Part shown: piece after piece, positions 16,966-24,580 of the stretch
How the letters are laid out: each line of letters starts with the position of its first letter
Position numbering within the stretch: the first letter of the stretch is position 1
Source: Suttonella indologenes
GTDB lineage: Bacteria; Pseudomonadota; Gammaproteobacteria; Cardiobacteriales; Cardiobacteriaceae
DNA length: 64,000 bases
Assembly (NCBI RefSeq): GCF_900460215.1
Contig: NZ_UHIA01000004.1
Location: forward strand, 1,372,001 to 1,436,000
Direction of reading: 5' to 3'
Notes under the pieces: model-generated
What the model saw: the letters and a program-made list of their open reading frames with translations, nothing else
Database searches by the model: none
Told to the model about the DNA's origin: nothing
Made by a program: the position numbers and the translations under genes

Positions 16966-17237
16966 TGTGCCGTCCTTTTATCGGCGCTAACTTCAGGTAA
17001 AATCCAAGCAATAAGCCATTATTTTTAAGAGAAAAAGGCTATCTCTTGTTAAAGAATAAAAAGCGCATCCTGCGAGCGCCGTTCAACTTCAATCATATTT
17101 TTTATATTTTTAAATACAAAACAATAAATTAATACTTATTTCCACTTAATTGATTTTTATCAAGGAAGGCTATCGTCATTTTTGCCACAATGCGCCGGCA
17201 GCTTCAGCTGTTCTGTTTTACATTTGTGAGGCTTTTT
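16966..17237 (+). promoter_or_regulatory. norB leader region
   Basis: A 272-base AT-rich region without a gene between the terminator of the MetE-like gene and norB. Its clearest element is the perfect FNR/DNR-type box at 17150-17163. The upstream half shows no other feature I can support. Confidence 0.5.
17150..17163 (+). promoter_or_regulatory. FNR/DNR/NnrR-type operator
   Basis: TTGATTTTTATCAA is a perfect match to the TTGAT-N4-ATCAA consensus bound by FNR, DNR and NnrR regulators. It is centred 81 bases before the norB ATG, compatible with activation at about -41.5 from a start site near 17198. Low oxygen or nitric oxide is therefore the probable signal. Confidence 0.75.
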
Positions 17238-19517
17238 ATGAAAGAGTATAAAAAACTATGGATACTGCTTGCCATTATCCTAGTCGGCTCGTTTACGGTG
17301 CTCGGCTATTTCGGCAAGGAAGTGTATCACGAACGTCCGCCTATTCCCGCTCAGTTTGTGAGCGAAACGGGGGAAGTCGTCTATACCTATGAGGACATCA
17401 TGCAAGGGCAATCCGCATGGCAGTCTATCGGCGGCATGTCGGTGGGTACGGTTTGGGGGCATGGCGCCTATCAAGCACCTGATTGGACAGCAGATTGGAT
17501 TCACCGTGATGTGATGGTATGGCTTGAGCAACAAGCGCAAAACGTATTCGGACAAAGCTATGATTCCTTATCCGAACGCGACAAAGCAACATTGCAATAT
17601 GATGCCGAGGAAGCTTTCCGCACCAATACTTATAATAAGGAAACCGATACCGTTACCTTATCGCAGCAACGTTTAAATGCGATTCGCGCTACCGCTTCTT
17701 ATTATGACCGCTTATTCGGCAATGATCCCGAATTTAAGCATTTGCGTGAAGCCTATGCGATGAAGGAAAACTCTTTACCTTCTGCGGAAAAACGCGAAAA
17801 ATTAAACGCCTTCTTCTTCTGGTCGGCATGGGCGGCGCATACCAATCGTCCTGATTTAGACGTCACTTACACCAACAACTGGCCGCATGAGCCTTTAATC
17901 GGCAACCACCCGACGGCGGAAAACGTCATTTGGTCAATCGCTTCTGTCGTGACTCTGATTTTCGGCGTAGGCTTGGTGATTTGGATTTGGGCATTCTGCG
18001 TGCATCATGAGCATGATGAAATCGTTGTGCCGAAGCAAGATCCGCTGTCTTTGGTCAAACTCACTCCTTCGCAAAAAGCGGTGGGTAAATATTTGCTCGT
18101 GGTGGCGGCATTGTTCTTCGTGCAAGTTATGCTCGGCGGTTTTACCGCACATTACACTGTCGAAGGTCAGGATTTCTACGGCATTCCTGTTTCTGACTGG
18201 CTGCCTTACAGTTTAACCCGCACTTGGCATATCCAATCGGCGATTTTCTGGATTGCGACGGGCTTCCTTGCCGCCGGTTTATTCCTAGTGCCGATTATCA
18301 ATGGCGGACGCGATCCGAAATTCCAAAAATTAGGCGTTGACGTCTTATTCTGGGCATTGATTGTCGTGGTCGTGACTTCGTACATCGGACAATTCTTAGC
18401 GATTAAAGGTTGGATGACGCCGGCTTTGAACTTCTGGTTCGGTCATCAAGGCTATGAATATGTTGAAATTGCACGCGTACCGCAAATTGCCCTATTCATC
18501 GGCTTAGTTTTCTGGCTTGTTTTGATGCTGCGCGGTATTTGGGCGGCATTGCAAATCGAAGGCGATAAAAGTTTACTCATTCTCTTTACAATGTCGGCTG
18601 CCGCTATCGGCGTATTCTATGCCCCTGCCCTGTTCTACGGCGAACATACGCATATGTCGATTATGGAATACTGGCGCTGGTGGGTAGTGCATCTGTGGGT
18701 AGAAGGCTTCTTCGAAGTATTCGCCACCACTGCCGTCGGCTTCATCTTCTACAATCTGGGCATGGTCAGCAAACGCGCGGCGACTACCGCTTCATTATTG
18801 GCAGCAATGCTCTTCTTAATCGGCGGTATTCCCGGAACCTTCCACCATCTGTACTTCTCAGGCACAACCACGCCGATTATGGCAGTGGGCGCAATGTTCT
18901 CCGCTTTGGAAGTGGTGCCTTTGGTGCTCTTAGGCTATGAAGCCTTTGAAAACTGGACGATTCAGCATAAAGCGCCGTGGATGCGTCCGATGCGCTGGCC
19001 GCTGTGCTTCTTCATTGCCGTTTCCTTCTGGAACATGTTGGGTGCAGGCGTATTCGGCTTCCTCATCAACCCGCCGATCTCGCTCTACTATCTGCAAGGT
19101 TTAAACACCACGCCTAACCATGGACATGCGGCACTATTCGGCGTGTACGGCTTCCTCGCCCTAGGCTTCTCGCTGATGGTCTTACGCTACATTCGTCCGA
19201 CCTTTGAGATGAACACCAAAATGCTCTACAGCGCTTTCGTGCTCTTGAACTTAGGCTTAATCCTGATGCTCTTCACCAGCTTGCTACCCATCGGCTTCAT
19301 CCAAGCCCATGCGGCAATTAGCGAAGGGCTATGGTGGGCACGCAGTGCGGAATTTGTAGAACAAACGCCGATTATCCATACCCTGCGTTGGGTGCGTACC
19401 TTCGGCGATGTAATCTTCATCATGGGTGCGGTCGCTTTCGGCATACAAATCGTAAAAGGTTTATTGCACAAAGAACCGCAAGAAGCCGCTCCTCAAGAAG
19501 CCACTCCTGCGGCATAA
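17238..19517 (+). CDS. norB: Quinol-dependent nitric oxide reductase (qNOR)
   Basis: A 759-residue single-subunit enzyme of the haem-copper oxidase family that reduces NO to N2O in the inner membrane with electrons from quinol. An N-terminal helix (about 5-25) and a large periplasmic domain (about 30-220, with SAWQSIGGMSVGTVWGHGAY) mark the quinol type. About 13 further helices follow. Haem and FeB ligands lie in HTHMSIMEYWRWWVVHLWVE, GTFHHLYFSG and NHGHAALFG. No norC is next to it. The start at 17238 opens MKEYKKLW and is preferred to an upstream ATG at 17190 that would sit inside the regulatory region. Confidence 0.96.
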   Translation: MKEYKKLWILLAIILVGSFTVLGYFGKEVYHERPPIPAQFVSETGEVVYTYEDIMQGQSAWQSIGGMSVGTVWGHGAYQAPDWTADWIHRDVMVWLEQQAQNVFGQSYDSLSERDKATLQYDAEEAFRTNTYNKETDTVTLSQQRLNAIRATASYYDRLFGNDPEFKHLREAYAMKENSLPSAEKREKLNAFFFWSAWAAHTNRPDLDVTYTNNWPHEPLIGNHPTAENVIWSIASVVTLIFGVGLVIWIWAFCVHHEHDEIVVPKQDPLSLVKLTPSQKAVGKYLLVVAALFFVQVMLGGFTAHYTVEGQDFYGIPVSDWLPYSLTRTWHIQSAIFWIATGFLAAGLFLVPIINGGRDPKFQKLGVDVLFWALIVVVVTSYIGQFLAIKGWMTPALNFWFGHQGYEYVEIARVPQIALFIGLVFWLVLMLRGIWAALQIEGDKSLLILFTMSAAAIGVFYAPALFYGEHTHMSIMEYWRWWVVHLWVEGFFEVFATTAVGFIFYNLGMVSKRAATTASLLAAMLFLIGGIPGTFHHLYFSGTTTPIMAVGAMFSALEVVPLVLLGYEAFENWTIQHKAPWMRPMRWPLCFFIAVSFWNMLGAGVFGFLINPPISLYYLQGLNTTPNHGHAALFGVYGFLALGFSLMVLRYIRPTFEMNTKMLYSAFVLLNLGLILMLFTSLLPIGFIQAHAAISEGLWWARSAEFVEQTPIIHTLRWVRTFGDVIFIMGAVAFGIQIVKGLLHKEPQEAAPQEATPAA

Positions 19518-19530
19518 TCTGCCGGCTTGC

Positions 19531-19560
19531 AAAGCCCAGCTTAGGCTGGGCTTTGTTTTT
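19531..19560 (+). terminator. Rho-independent terminator after norB
   Basis: AAAGCCCAGC, loop TTA, then GGCTGGGCTTT and a T run. This is a strong GC-rich hairpin 14 bases after the norB stop. Confidence 0.9.
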
Positions 19561-19580
19561 TCGAGCAAACATGCTTCAAT

Positions 19581-19626
19581 GTTTCAACACACAGAGCGAC
19601 ACATAAAGCGTCGCTCTACGTGTTGC
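19581..19626. repeat. Imperfect palindrome starting like the CRISPR repeat
   Basis: CAACACACAGAGCGAC and GTCGCTCTACGTGTTG pair as a long stem around a short loop (ACATAAAGC). The left arm begins with GTTTCAACACAC, the first 12 bases of the CRISPR repeat at 34484, but the remainder differs. It lies between the norB terminator and a small gene. No function is evident. Confidence 0.5.
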
Positions 19627-19734
19627 CCTGAATTGGAAGAGGTTATACCTCTCCCACAAGATTATCCTCCCTAAAGAGAGGGGTTTCAACCAGTAAGGAA
19701 ATTTTGATGAAGCCATCGATAAATAAGGACTCCT

Positions 19735-19929
19735 ATGACATCACAAGACGCTGCTAAGCGCATCGCCGCTATAAAAAACAGACAAACTCCCAAACAGCAG
19801 GTACAAGATTGGCAAACACTGCGCCATCAACAGCAATTAAGCGGCGAATTTGCGCTTGCCGCCGCTTTGGGCGTGCAAAGCTATGATGAAGAGCAAATTC
19901 ATATGATTGCCCATTTATTCGGACGCTGA
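19735..19929 (+). CDS. Small hypothetical protein
   Basis: A 64-residue, polar, mostly helical protein (MTSQDAAKRIAAIKNRQ at the start) with no signal peptide or membrane segment. AAGGACTCCT just before the ATG is a good ribosome binding site, and the stop is one base from the next ATG, so the two genes are probably translated together. I do not recognise a family. Confidence 0.6.
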   Translation: MTSQDAAKRIAAIKNRQTPKQQVQDWQTLRHQQQLSGEFALAAALGVQSYDEEQIHMIAHLFGR

Positions 19930-19930
19930 T

Positions 19931-20488
19931 ATGTATAAATACCTCATTTTCATCCTCTTAAACTATGTGCAAATCAGTTATGCGCAGGAAACCGACAGCC
20001 GTCTTTGCCAAATTCAAAGTACAGAAGCCCGCCCGCTTCAAAGCAGTGACGACGACACTTTACACATCCTCAAACAAAGGGAACAGCAACTCAATCACAC
20101 AGATATGACACTCAGCCGCAGTCCGAAAATTTACTGCCTGCAGGATGTGCGTCTTGCCCGCAGCGCCTTACCGCAATGGCAGCAGGAATTGCATCAAACA
20201 CTGGGCAAAAACTGGACACTGCGCAGCAGCGATAAATTGCTGCTATGGGAAAGCAAAGGCAATTTCTGGCCGAAAAAATACTATGCCCTAATGTATGAAC
20301 AGGCGCCTGATGCCTCCGATACCCTAATTATGCGCAGTCTCTATGCAGAAAACAGCAACAGCGTTTTGCACAGTTATGTCGTCTTCGGCGTAGCGGCAAG
20401 TCCGTTTATACTCATGATAGCGATTGCCTTCTGGCTATACCGTCGCATTCGACGTAAAAAACAAGGCATCAAGACCGGCAATTATTAA
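19931..20488 (+). CDS. Hypothetical exported membrane-anchored protein
   Basis: A 185-residue protein with an N-terminal signal peptide (about 1-18, ending ISYAQ), a periplasmic middle part with two Cys (in SRLCQIQ and IYCLQDV), a membrane helix near the C-terminus (about 147-168) and a basic cytoplasmic tail (RRIRRKK). The start at 19931 is chosen because the upstream gene ends one base before it and the signal peptide begins there. I do not recognise a family. It is linked to the small gene before it. Confidence 0.6.
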   Translation: MYKYLIFILLNYVQISYAQETDSRLCQIQSTEARPLQSSDDDTLHILKQREQQLNHTDMTLSRSPKIYCLQDVRLARSALPQWQQELHQTLGKNWTLRSSDKLLLWESKGNFWPKKYYALMYEQAPDASDTLIMRSLYAENSNSVLHSYVVFGVAASPFILMIAIAFWLYRRIRRKKQGIKTGNY

Positions 20489-20552
20489 TTTCTATCTGTT
20501 ATATTCGCCAATCCTGCTACAATACGCGCTTTTATTTAACCTTGAGCTTTCT

Positions 20553-21674
20553 ATGCTGGCTTCTCGCTTTTTCTGGCTGACTTTATTGCTGCTTTTCTTG
20601 GCTTTGCTGTATTTGCTCAGCCCTATTCTCACGCCTTTTGTGCTAGGCGCTTTACTGGCTTATTTGGGCGATCCGATTGCCGATAGAATCGAGCGTATGG
20701 GACGCTCGCGCACCTTTGCCGTGATTATGGTCTTTATGGGCTTTTTTGTCGGTCTGATTTTTATCGTCTTAGTGCTGTTGCCGGCAGTTGCCGAGCAAGT
20801 AAGCCGCTTAGGCGAACGGCTGCCCGAATACGTAGTATGGATGAAAGAAAAAGCCGGGCCGACCATACAAAAACTCTTTGCCATTGATTTGAATTCCGTG
20901 AGCTTAGAATCCGTACAAGCCATGATTAGCGAGAATTTCGCCCAAGCCTCCGGAGTGGCGCAGTCTTTCATCGGCTCTATCAGTGGCTCCATCGGCTCGG
21001 TCATTACTTTCTTCACTTATTTATTCCTCACGCCGGTAGTGACCTTTTATCTGCTGCGTGATTGGGATTTGCTCATCGGCAAAATCGACGAACTCATTCC
21101 TATGCAATACCGCTCCATCACCCATGAACTCATGCGCCGCTGCGACTACGTTTTAGGCGGATTTATGCGCGGACAATTACTAGTCATGCTCGGCTTAGGT
21201 ATTCTATATTCTTTGGGTTTATCTTTCATGGGCTTGGATTTGGCGATTGTCATCGGCATGATTTCGGGCTTGGTCAGCTTTGTGCCTTATTTGGGTCTGA
21301 TTGTGGGCATGGTCATGGCAGGCATCATGGCTTTGCTGCAATTCCAAGATTGGATGCATGTCATCGGCGTTATTGTCGTGTTTAGCGTAGCACAAACCAT
21401 TGAAAGTACGGTACTGACGCCGAAATTTGTCGGCGAACGCACAGGGCTGCATCCTGTTGCCGTACTATTTTCCGTCTTGGCGGGCGGTCAATTATTCGGC
21501 TTTATGGGTATTTTGCTTGCCTTGCCGGTTACCGCCATCATTAATGTTTTCCTCAGCTATTTCAAAGAGCATTATTTAAACAGCGATGTGTATAAGGATA
21601 TCGACGAAGGTGCCTATGTTCTGCCGCAAGAACAATATATCAATCATGAAAAAACTCCACAAAACGATGCGTAA
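20553..21674 (+). CDS. AI-2E family transporter (PerM type)
   Basis: A 373-residue inner membrane protein with about eight helices: two at the N-terminus (about 7-40), one near 60-85, a soluble amphipathic loop (about 90-150), then a cluster of helices to the end. Family signatures include the DWDLLIGKIDELIP segment, the FMRGQLLVM motif and LTPKFVGERTGLHP. The family includes TqsA, an autoinducer-2 exporter, and PerM-like proteins of unknown substrate. The open frame upstream to 20424 overlaps the previous gene and lacks family similarity. It overlaps mlaA. Confidence 0.88.
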   Translation: MLASRFFWLTLLLLFLALLYLLSPILTPFVLGALLAYLGDPIADRIERMGRSRTFAVIMVFMGFFVGLIFIVLVLLPAVAEQVSRLGERLPEYVVWMKEKAGPTIQKLFAIDLNSVSLESVQAMISENFAQASGVAQSFIGSISGSIGSVITFFTYLFLTPVVTFYLLRDWDLLIGKIDELIPMQYRSITHELMRRCDYVLGGFMRGQLLVMLGLGILYSLGLSFMGLDLAIVIGMISGLVSFVPYLGLIVGMVMAGIMALLQFQDWMHVIGVIVVFSVAQTIESTVLTPKFVGERTGLHPVAVLFSVLAGGQLFGFMGILLALPVTAIINVFLSYFKEHYLNSDVYKDIDEGAYVLPQEQYINHEKTPQNDA

Positions 21675-22392
21675 TACCCTATTTTTATTATTTCTTTCTT
21701 TTCTCACTGCCTGCAGCAGTGCCATTGACTCCCAAGGCTATACCCAAGACCCTTGGGAAGGCATGAACCGCGGTATTTTTGCTTTTAACGAAGCAGTGGA
21801 TACGGCGGTCTTAAAACCGGTCGCTACCGGCTATGAAACGATCGTGCCAAGCCCCGTGCGCATCAGCATCGGCAACTTTTTCGGCAATTTAAACGATGTC
21901 GGCTCATTGGCGAATGCCATTTTGCAATTAGACGGACAAGCCACTGCCGGCATCGGCGCACGTTTGATTAATAACACCATTTTCGGCTTAGGCGGAATTC
22001 TCGATGTCGCCACGCCGATGGGTAATCCTAAAATCAGCAAAGATTTCGGCTCGACTTTATCGCGCTACGGCGTGGAATCGGGGCCATATCTTGTGCTGCC
22101 GCTCCTAGGTCCTAGCACCCTGCGCGACGGTTTGGGCAAAATTCCCGATGCCTTCCTAAATCCCCTCAGCTATGTGAAAGACGATAAGGTTTATTGGTCA
22201 TTGGTGGCGCTCAATGCTGTGGATACGCGCGCCGCATTCTTCCCGCTGGAGCAGCGATTGGAAGGCGGCGCGACGGACAAATATGCCGCCATGCGCGATT
22301 ATTGGCTGCAATATCGCTGGCAGCAATTAGGCAAATCCGTCAGCGATGCGCAGCAAGAAGACATTGACGCCCTCTTTGCGCCGGCGGAATAA
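21646..22392 (+). CDS. mlaA: MlaA (VacJ) lipoprotein
   Basis: A 248-residue outer membrane lipoprotein of the Mla pathway, which removes misplaced phospholipids from the outer leaflet and passes them to MlaC and the inner membrane MlaFEDB complex. The lipobox is LTAC with Cys at about residue 23. Family signatures are DPWEGMNRGIFAFNEAVD, NFFGNLNDV, RLINNTIFGLGG and GPYLVLPLLGPS. Two starts are possible: ATG at 21646, used here for its basic n-region, or ATG at 21667. Either overlaps the PerM-type gene. The other mla genes are not in the window. Confidence 0.94.
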   Translation: MKKLHKTMRNTLFLLFLSFLTACSSAIDSQGYTQDPWEGMNRGIFAFNEAVDTAVLKPVATGYETIVPSPVRISIGNFFGNLNDVGSLANAILQLDGQATAGIGARLINNTIFGLGGILDVATPMGNPKISKDFGSTLSRYGVESGPYLVLPLLGPSTLRDGLGKIPDAFLNPLSYVKDDKVYWSLVALNAVDTRAAFFPLEQRLEGGATDKYAAMRDYWLQYRWQQLGKSVSDAQQEDIDALFAPAE

Positions 22393-22395
22393 ATT

Positions 22396-23343
22396 TTGAG
22401 CCGCCTAAGTCAGCAACAACGCAGCCGCATTGCCGCCCAACGCCGGCAAAAACTTGCCGACGGCGATATTGCCGATGCCGCATTGATTGTCGCGCATATG
22501 GGCTATCAAATCATCGCGCAGCATCAGGGCAAATTGATTAGCTGCGATTGGCGCAAACAATTAGGCGATATTGCGGTCAATGACCGCGTTTTGCTGCAAT
22601 ATAATGCGGACGGTAGCGCGGTTGTGGAAGCGGTTTTCCCGCGCAAACATACCCTTTATAAATGGCAGGGGCGCCAAAGCAGGGCGCTTGCCTCGCATTT
22701 GGATCAACTGCTGATTGCTATTGCCGTCGCCCCCGATTGGCAAGCCACTTTGATCGACCGCTATCTCATCGCCGCCAGAGAAGCCGGCATTGCCGCCGCC
22801 ATTATCTGCAATAAAACAGACCTTGCCGACAATCAAGCACTGGCGCAAATAGAACGACGCCTCGCGCCTTACCGCCTGTTAAATATCCCGATATTTTTCA
22901 TCAGCACCAAAAGCGGCGTCGGCATTGAAGCCCTATGCGAACACATGGCAGGCAAGCAAAACATTTTGTGCGGACAATCGGGCGTAGGCAAATCCAGTCT
23001 GATTCGGCACTTAATTCCCGAGGCGGATATTTGGGTGCAATCAATTAGCGCCGCCACCGGTTTGGGCAGACACACCACCACCAATCTGCGCCGCTATCCT
23101 TGGCAAGAACAAGCCTGTCTGATTGACACGCCGGGCGTGCGCGGTTTTGCCGTTAAGCATCTGACAGTAGAGCAAATCTTAGCCGGCTTTCCCGACATCA
23201 CACAATACGCCGGCGACTGCAAATTCAATGACTGCCGCCATGAAAACGAACCGGGTTGCGCCGTGCAGGCGGCATTGGCGCGCGGCGACATCCATGCCGA
23301 ACGCTACGAAAGTTTACAACAATTACTTACCGAACTGAGCTGA
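22396..23343 (+). CDS. rsgA: Ribosome small subunit-dependent GTPase A
   Basis: A 315-residue circularly permuted GTPase that acts late in 30S subunit maturation. An N-terminal OB-fold is followed by G4 (NKTD) before G1 (GQSGVGKSS) and G3 (DTPG), the diagnostic permuted order. The C-terminal zinc site is visible in CKFNDCRHENEPGC. The start is TTG at 22396, 3 bases after the mlaA stop; the next in-frame ATG would delete the basic N-terminal tail typical of the family (SQQQRSRIAAQRRQKL). Confidence 0.95.
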   Translation: MSRLSQQQRSRIAAQRRQKLADGDIADAALIVAHMGYQIIAQHQGKLISCDWRKQLGDIAVNDRVLLQYNADGSAVVEAVFPRKHTLYKWQGRQSRALASHLDQLLIAIAVAPDWQATLIDRYLIAAREAGIAAAIICNKTDLADNQALAQIERRLAPYRLLNIPIFFISTKSGVGIEALCEHMAGKQNILCGQSGVGKSSLIRHLIPEADIWVQSISAATGLGRHTTTNLRRYPWQEQACLIDTPGVRGFAVKHLTVEQILAGFPDITQYAGDCKFNDCRHENEPGCAVQAALARGDIHAERYESLQQLLTELS

Positions 23344-23348
23344 AAACC

Positions 23349-23657
23349 ATGAGCACGAAAAGCAAAAAAAACGACAATCCGCTGGAAAATTACGAAACGC
23401 ATATCGCGCAATTAGAACACATCATCAGCGCCTTAGAGCAGGGCGAACTCAGCCTTGACCAAGCCCTGACAGAATACGAGCAAGGCATCAAACTCATCCG
23501 CAGCTGCCAGCAAGCCCTAGACAGCGCCGAGCAAAAAGTGCGTCTGCTGACCCAGGCAAATAGCGAAGAAGAACGTCTGCTGCCTTATCAAGAAAACGAT
23601 CCGCCCAAAACATCCGCACGCCGCCAAGCGGATTCCGATGACGACATCCCTTTTTAA
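23349..23657 (+). CDS. xseB: Exodeoxyribonuclease VII small subunit
   Basis: A 102-residue protein with the XseB core of two helices (NYETHIAQLEHIISALEQGE, then LSLDQALTEYEQGIKLIRSC). It partners XseA in degrading single-stranded DNA to oligonucleotides. The last 30 residues are a polar tail beyond the usual 75-80 residue length. xseA is not nearby. The gene lies 5 bases after rsgA and 5 bases before ispA; the xseB-ispA pairing is common in gammaproteobacteria. Confidence 0.92.
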   Translation: MSTKSKKNDNPLENYETHIAQLEHIISALEQGELSLDQALTEYEQGIKLIRSCQQALDSAEQKVRLLTQANSEEERLLPYQENDPPKTSARRQADSDDDIPF

Positions 23658-23662
23658 GCAAG

Positions 23663-24520
23663 ATGAACATCGCCGACTACCAAACACGCATTGAAAACGT
23701 CCTTGCCGACGCTCTTCCGCCCGAACACAGCGGCAGTCTGGCGGCTGCCATGCGCTATTCGGCACTTAACGGCGGCAAACGCCTGCGCGCCGCTCTTATC
23801 TATGCCGCTGCCGAAGATAATGGCATAGACCTAGCAGCAGTCGATGCCGCCGCCGCCGCTATCGAATGTATCCATGCCTACTCGCTTATTCATGACGATT
23901 TACCGGCGATGGACGATGACGATCTACGCCGCGGCAAAGCCAGCTGCCATATCGCCTTCGGCGAGGCGGAAGCCATTTTAGCCGGCGATGCCCTCAATAC
24001 CCTTGCTTTTGAACTGCTCGGCAACAGCCCCTTAAGCGCAGACATTCGGCTTCAACACATCCGTCTGCTCAGCCAAGCGGCAGGTTGGGCGGGCATGGTC
24101 GGCGGACAAAGTCTGGATATTGCCCTGACCGGCAAAAAAACCGATTTGGCACAACTGCAAACCATCCACTGCGGCAAAACCGGCGCGCTGATTCAAGCGG
24201 CAATATTGATGGGCGCCAGCCCCGGAGAAACATTTGCGCAGCAGGAAAAACACCTAGCCGCCGTCGGCAAACTGCTCGGCATTGCCTATCAAATTCATGA
24301 CGATATTTTAGATGCCACCGCCGACAGCCGACAATTGGGCAAAACCGCCGGCAAAGATGCGGCGCAAGAGAAAAACACCTATGTGCAATTGCTCGGCTTA
24401 GACCGCAGTCGGGCGCTATTGGAAGAAAGCCATGCGCAAATCCAAACCGAGTTGGATCAATTGCCGCACAAGCAAGCCTTATCCGCCCTAATTCAACACA
24501 TTTTTTCCCGCACTTATTAG
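23663..24520 (+). CDS. ispA: Farnesyl diphosphate synthase
   Basis: A 285-residue trans-prenyl transferase that condenses dimethylallyl and geranyl diphosphate with isopentenyl diphosphate to give farnesyl diphosphate for quinones and cell-wall lipid carrier. The first Asp-rich motif is HDDLPAMDDDDLRRG (about 77-91) and the second is HDDILD (about 212-217). The NGGKRLR substrate-binding motif is at 36-42. The usual next gene, dxs, is absent: a terminator follows directly. Confidence 0.95.
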   Translation: MNIADYQTRIENVLADALPPEHSGSLAAAMRYSALNGGKRLRAALIYAAAEDNGIDLAAVDAAAAAIECIHAYSLIHDDLPAMDDDDLRRGKASCHIAFGEAEAILAGDALNTLAFELLGNSPLSADIRLQHIRLLSQAAGWAGMVGGQSLDIALTGKKTDLAQLQTIHCGKTGALIQAAILMGASPGETFAQQEKHLAAVGKLLGIAYQIHDDILDATADSRQLGKTAGKDAAQEKNTYVQLLGLDRSRALLEESHAQIQTELDQLPHKQALSALIQHIFSRTY

Positions 24521-24535
24521 TCGCTAAACAAGCAT

Positions 24536-24565
24536 AAAAAATGCCCGCCGAAGCGGGCATTTTTA
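24536..24565. terminator. Bidirectional terminator between ispA and the TonB receptor
   Basis: ATGCCCGCCGAAGCGGGCAT is a tight hairpin with A residues before and T residues after it, so it can end transcription from both converging genes. Confidence 0.9.
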
Positions 24566-24580
24566 AATCCGCTATCTGGT

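Noticed and set aside
19581..19626. An isolated type I-C CRISPR repeat
   Set aside because: Only the first 12 bases agree with the repeat at 34484; the palindromic core is different and no second copy or spacer follows.
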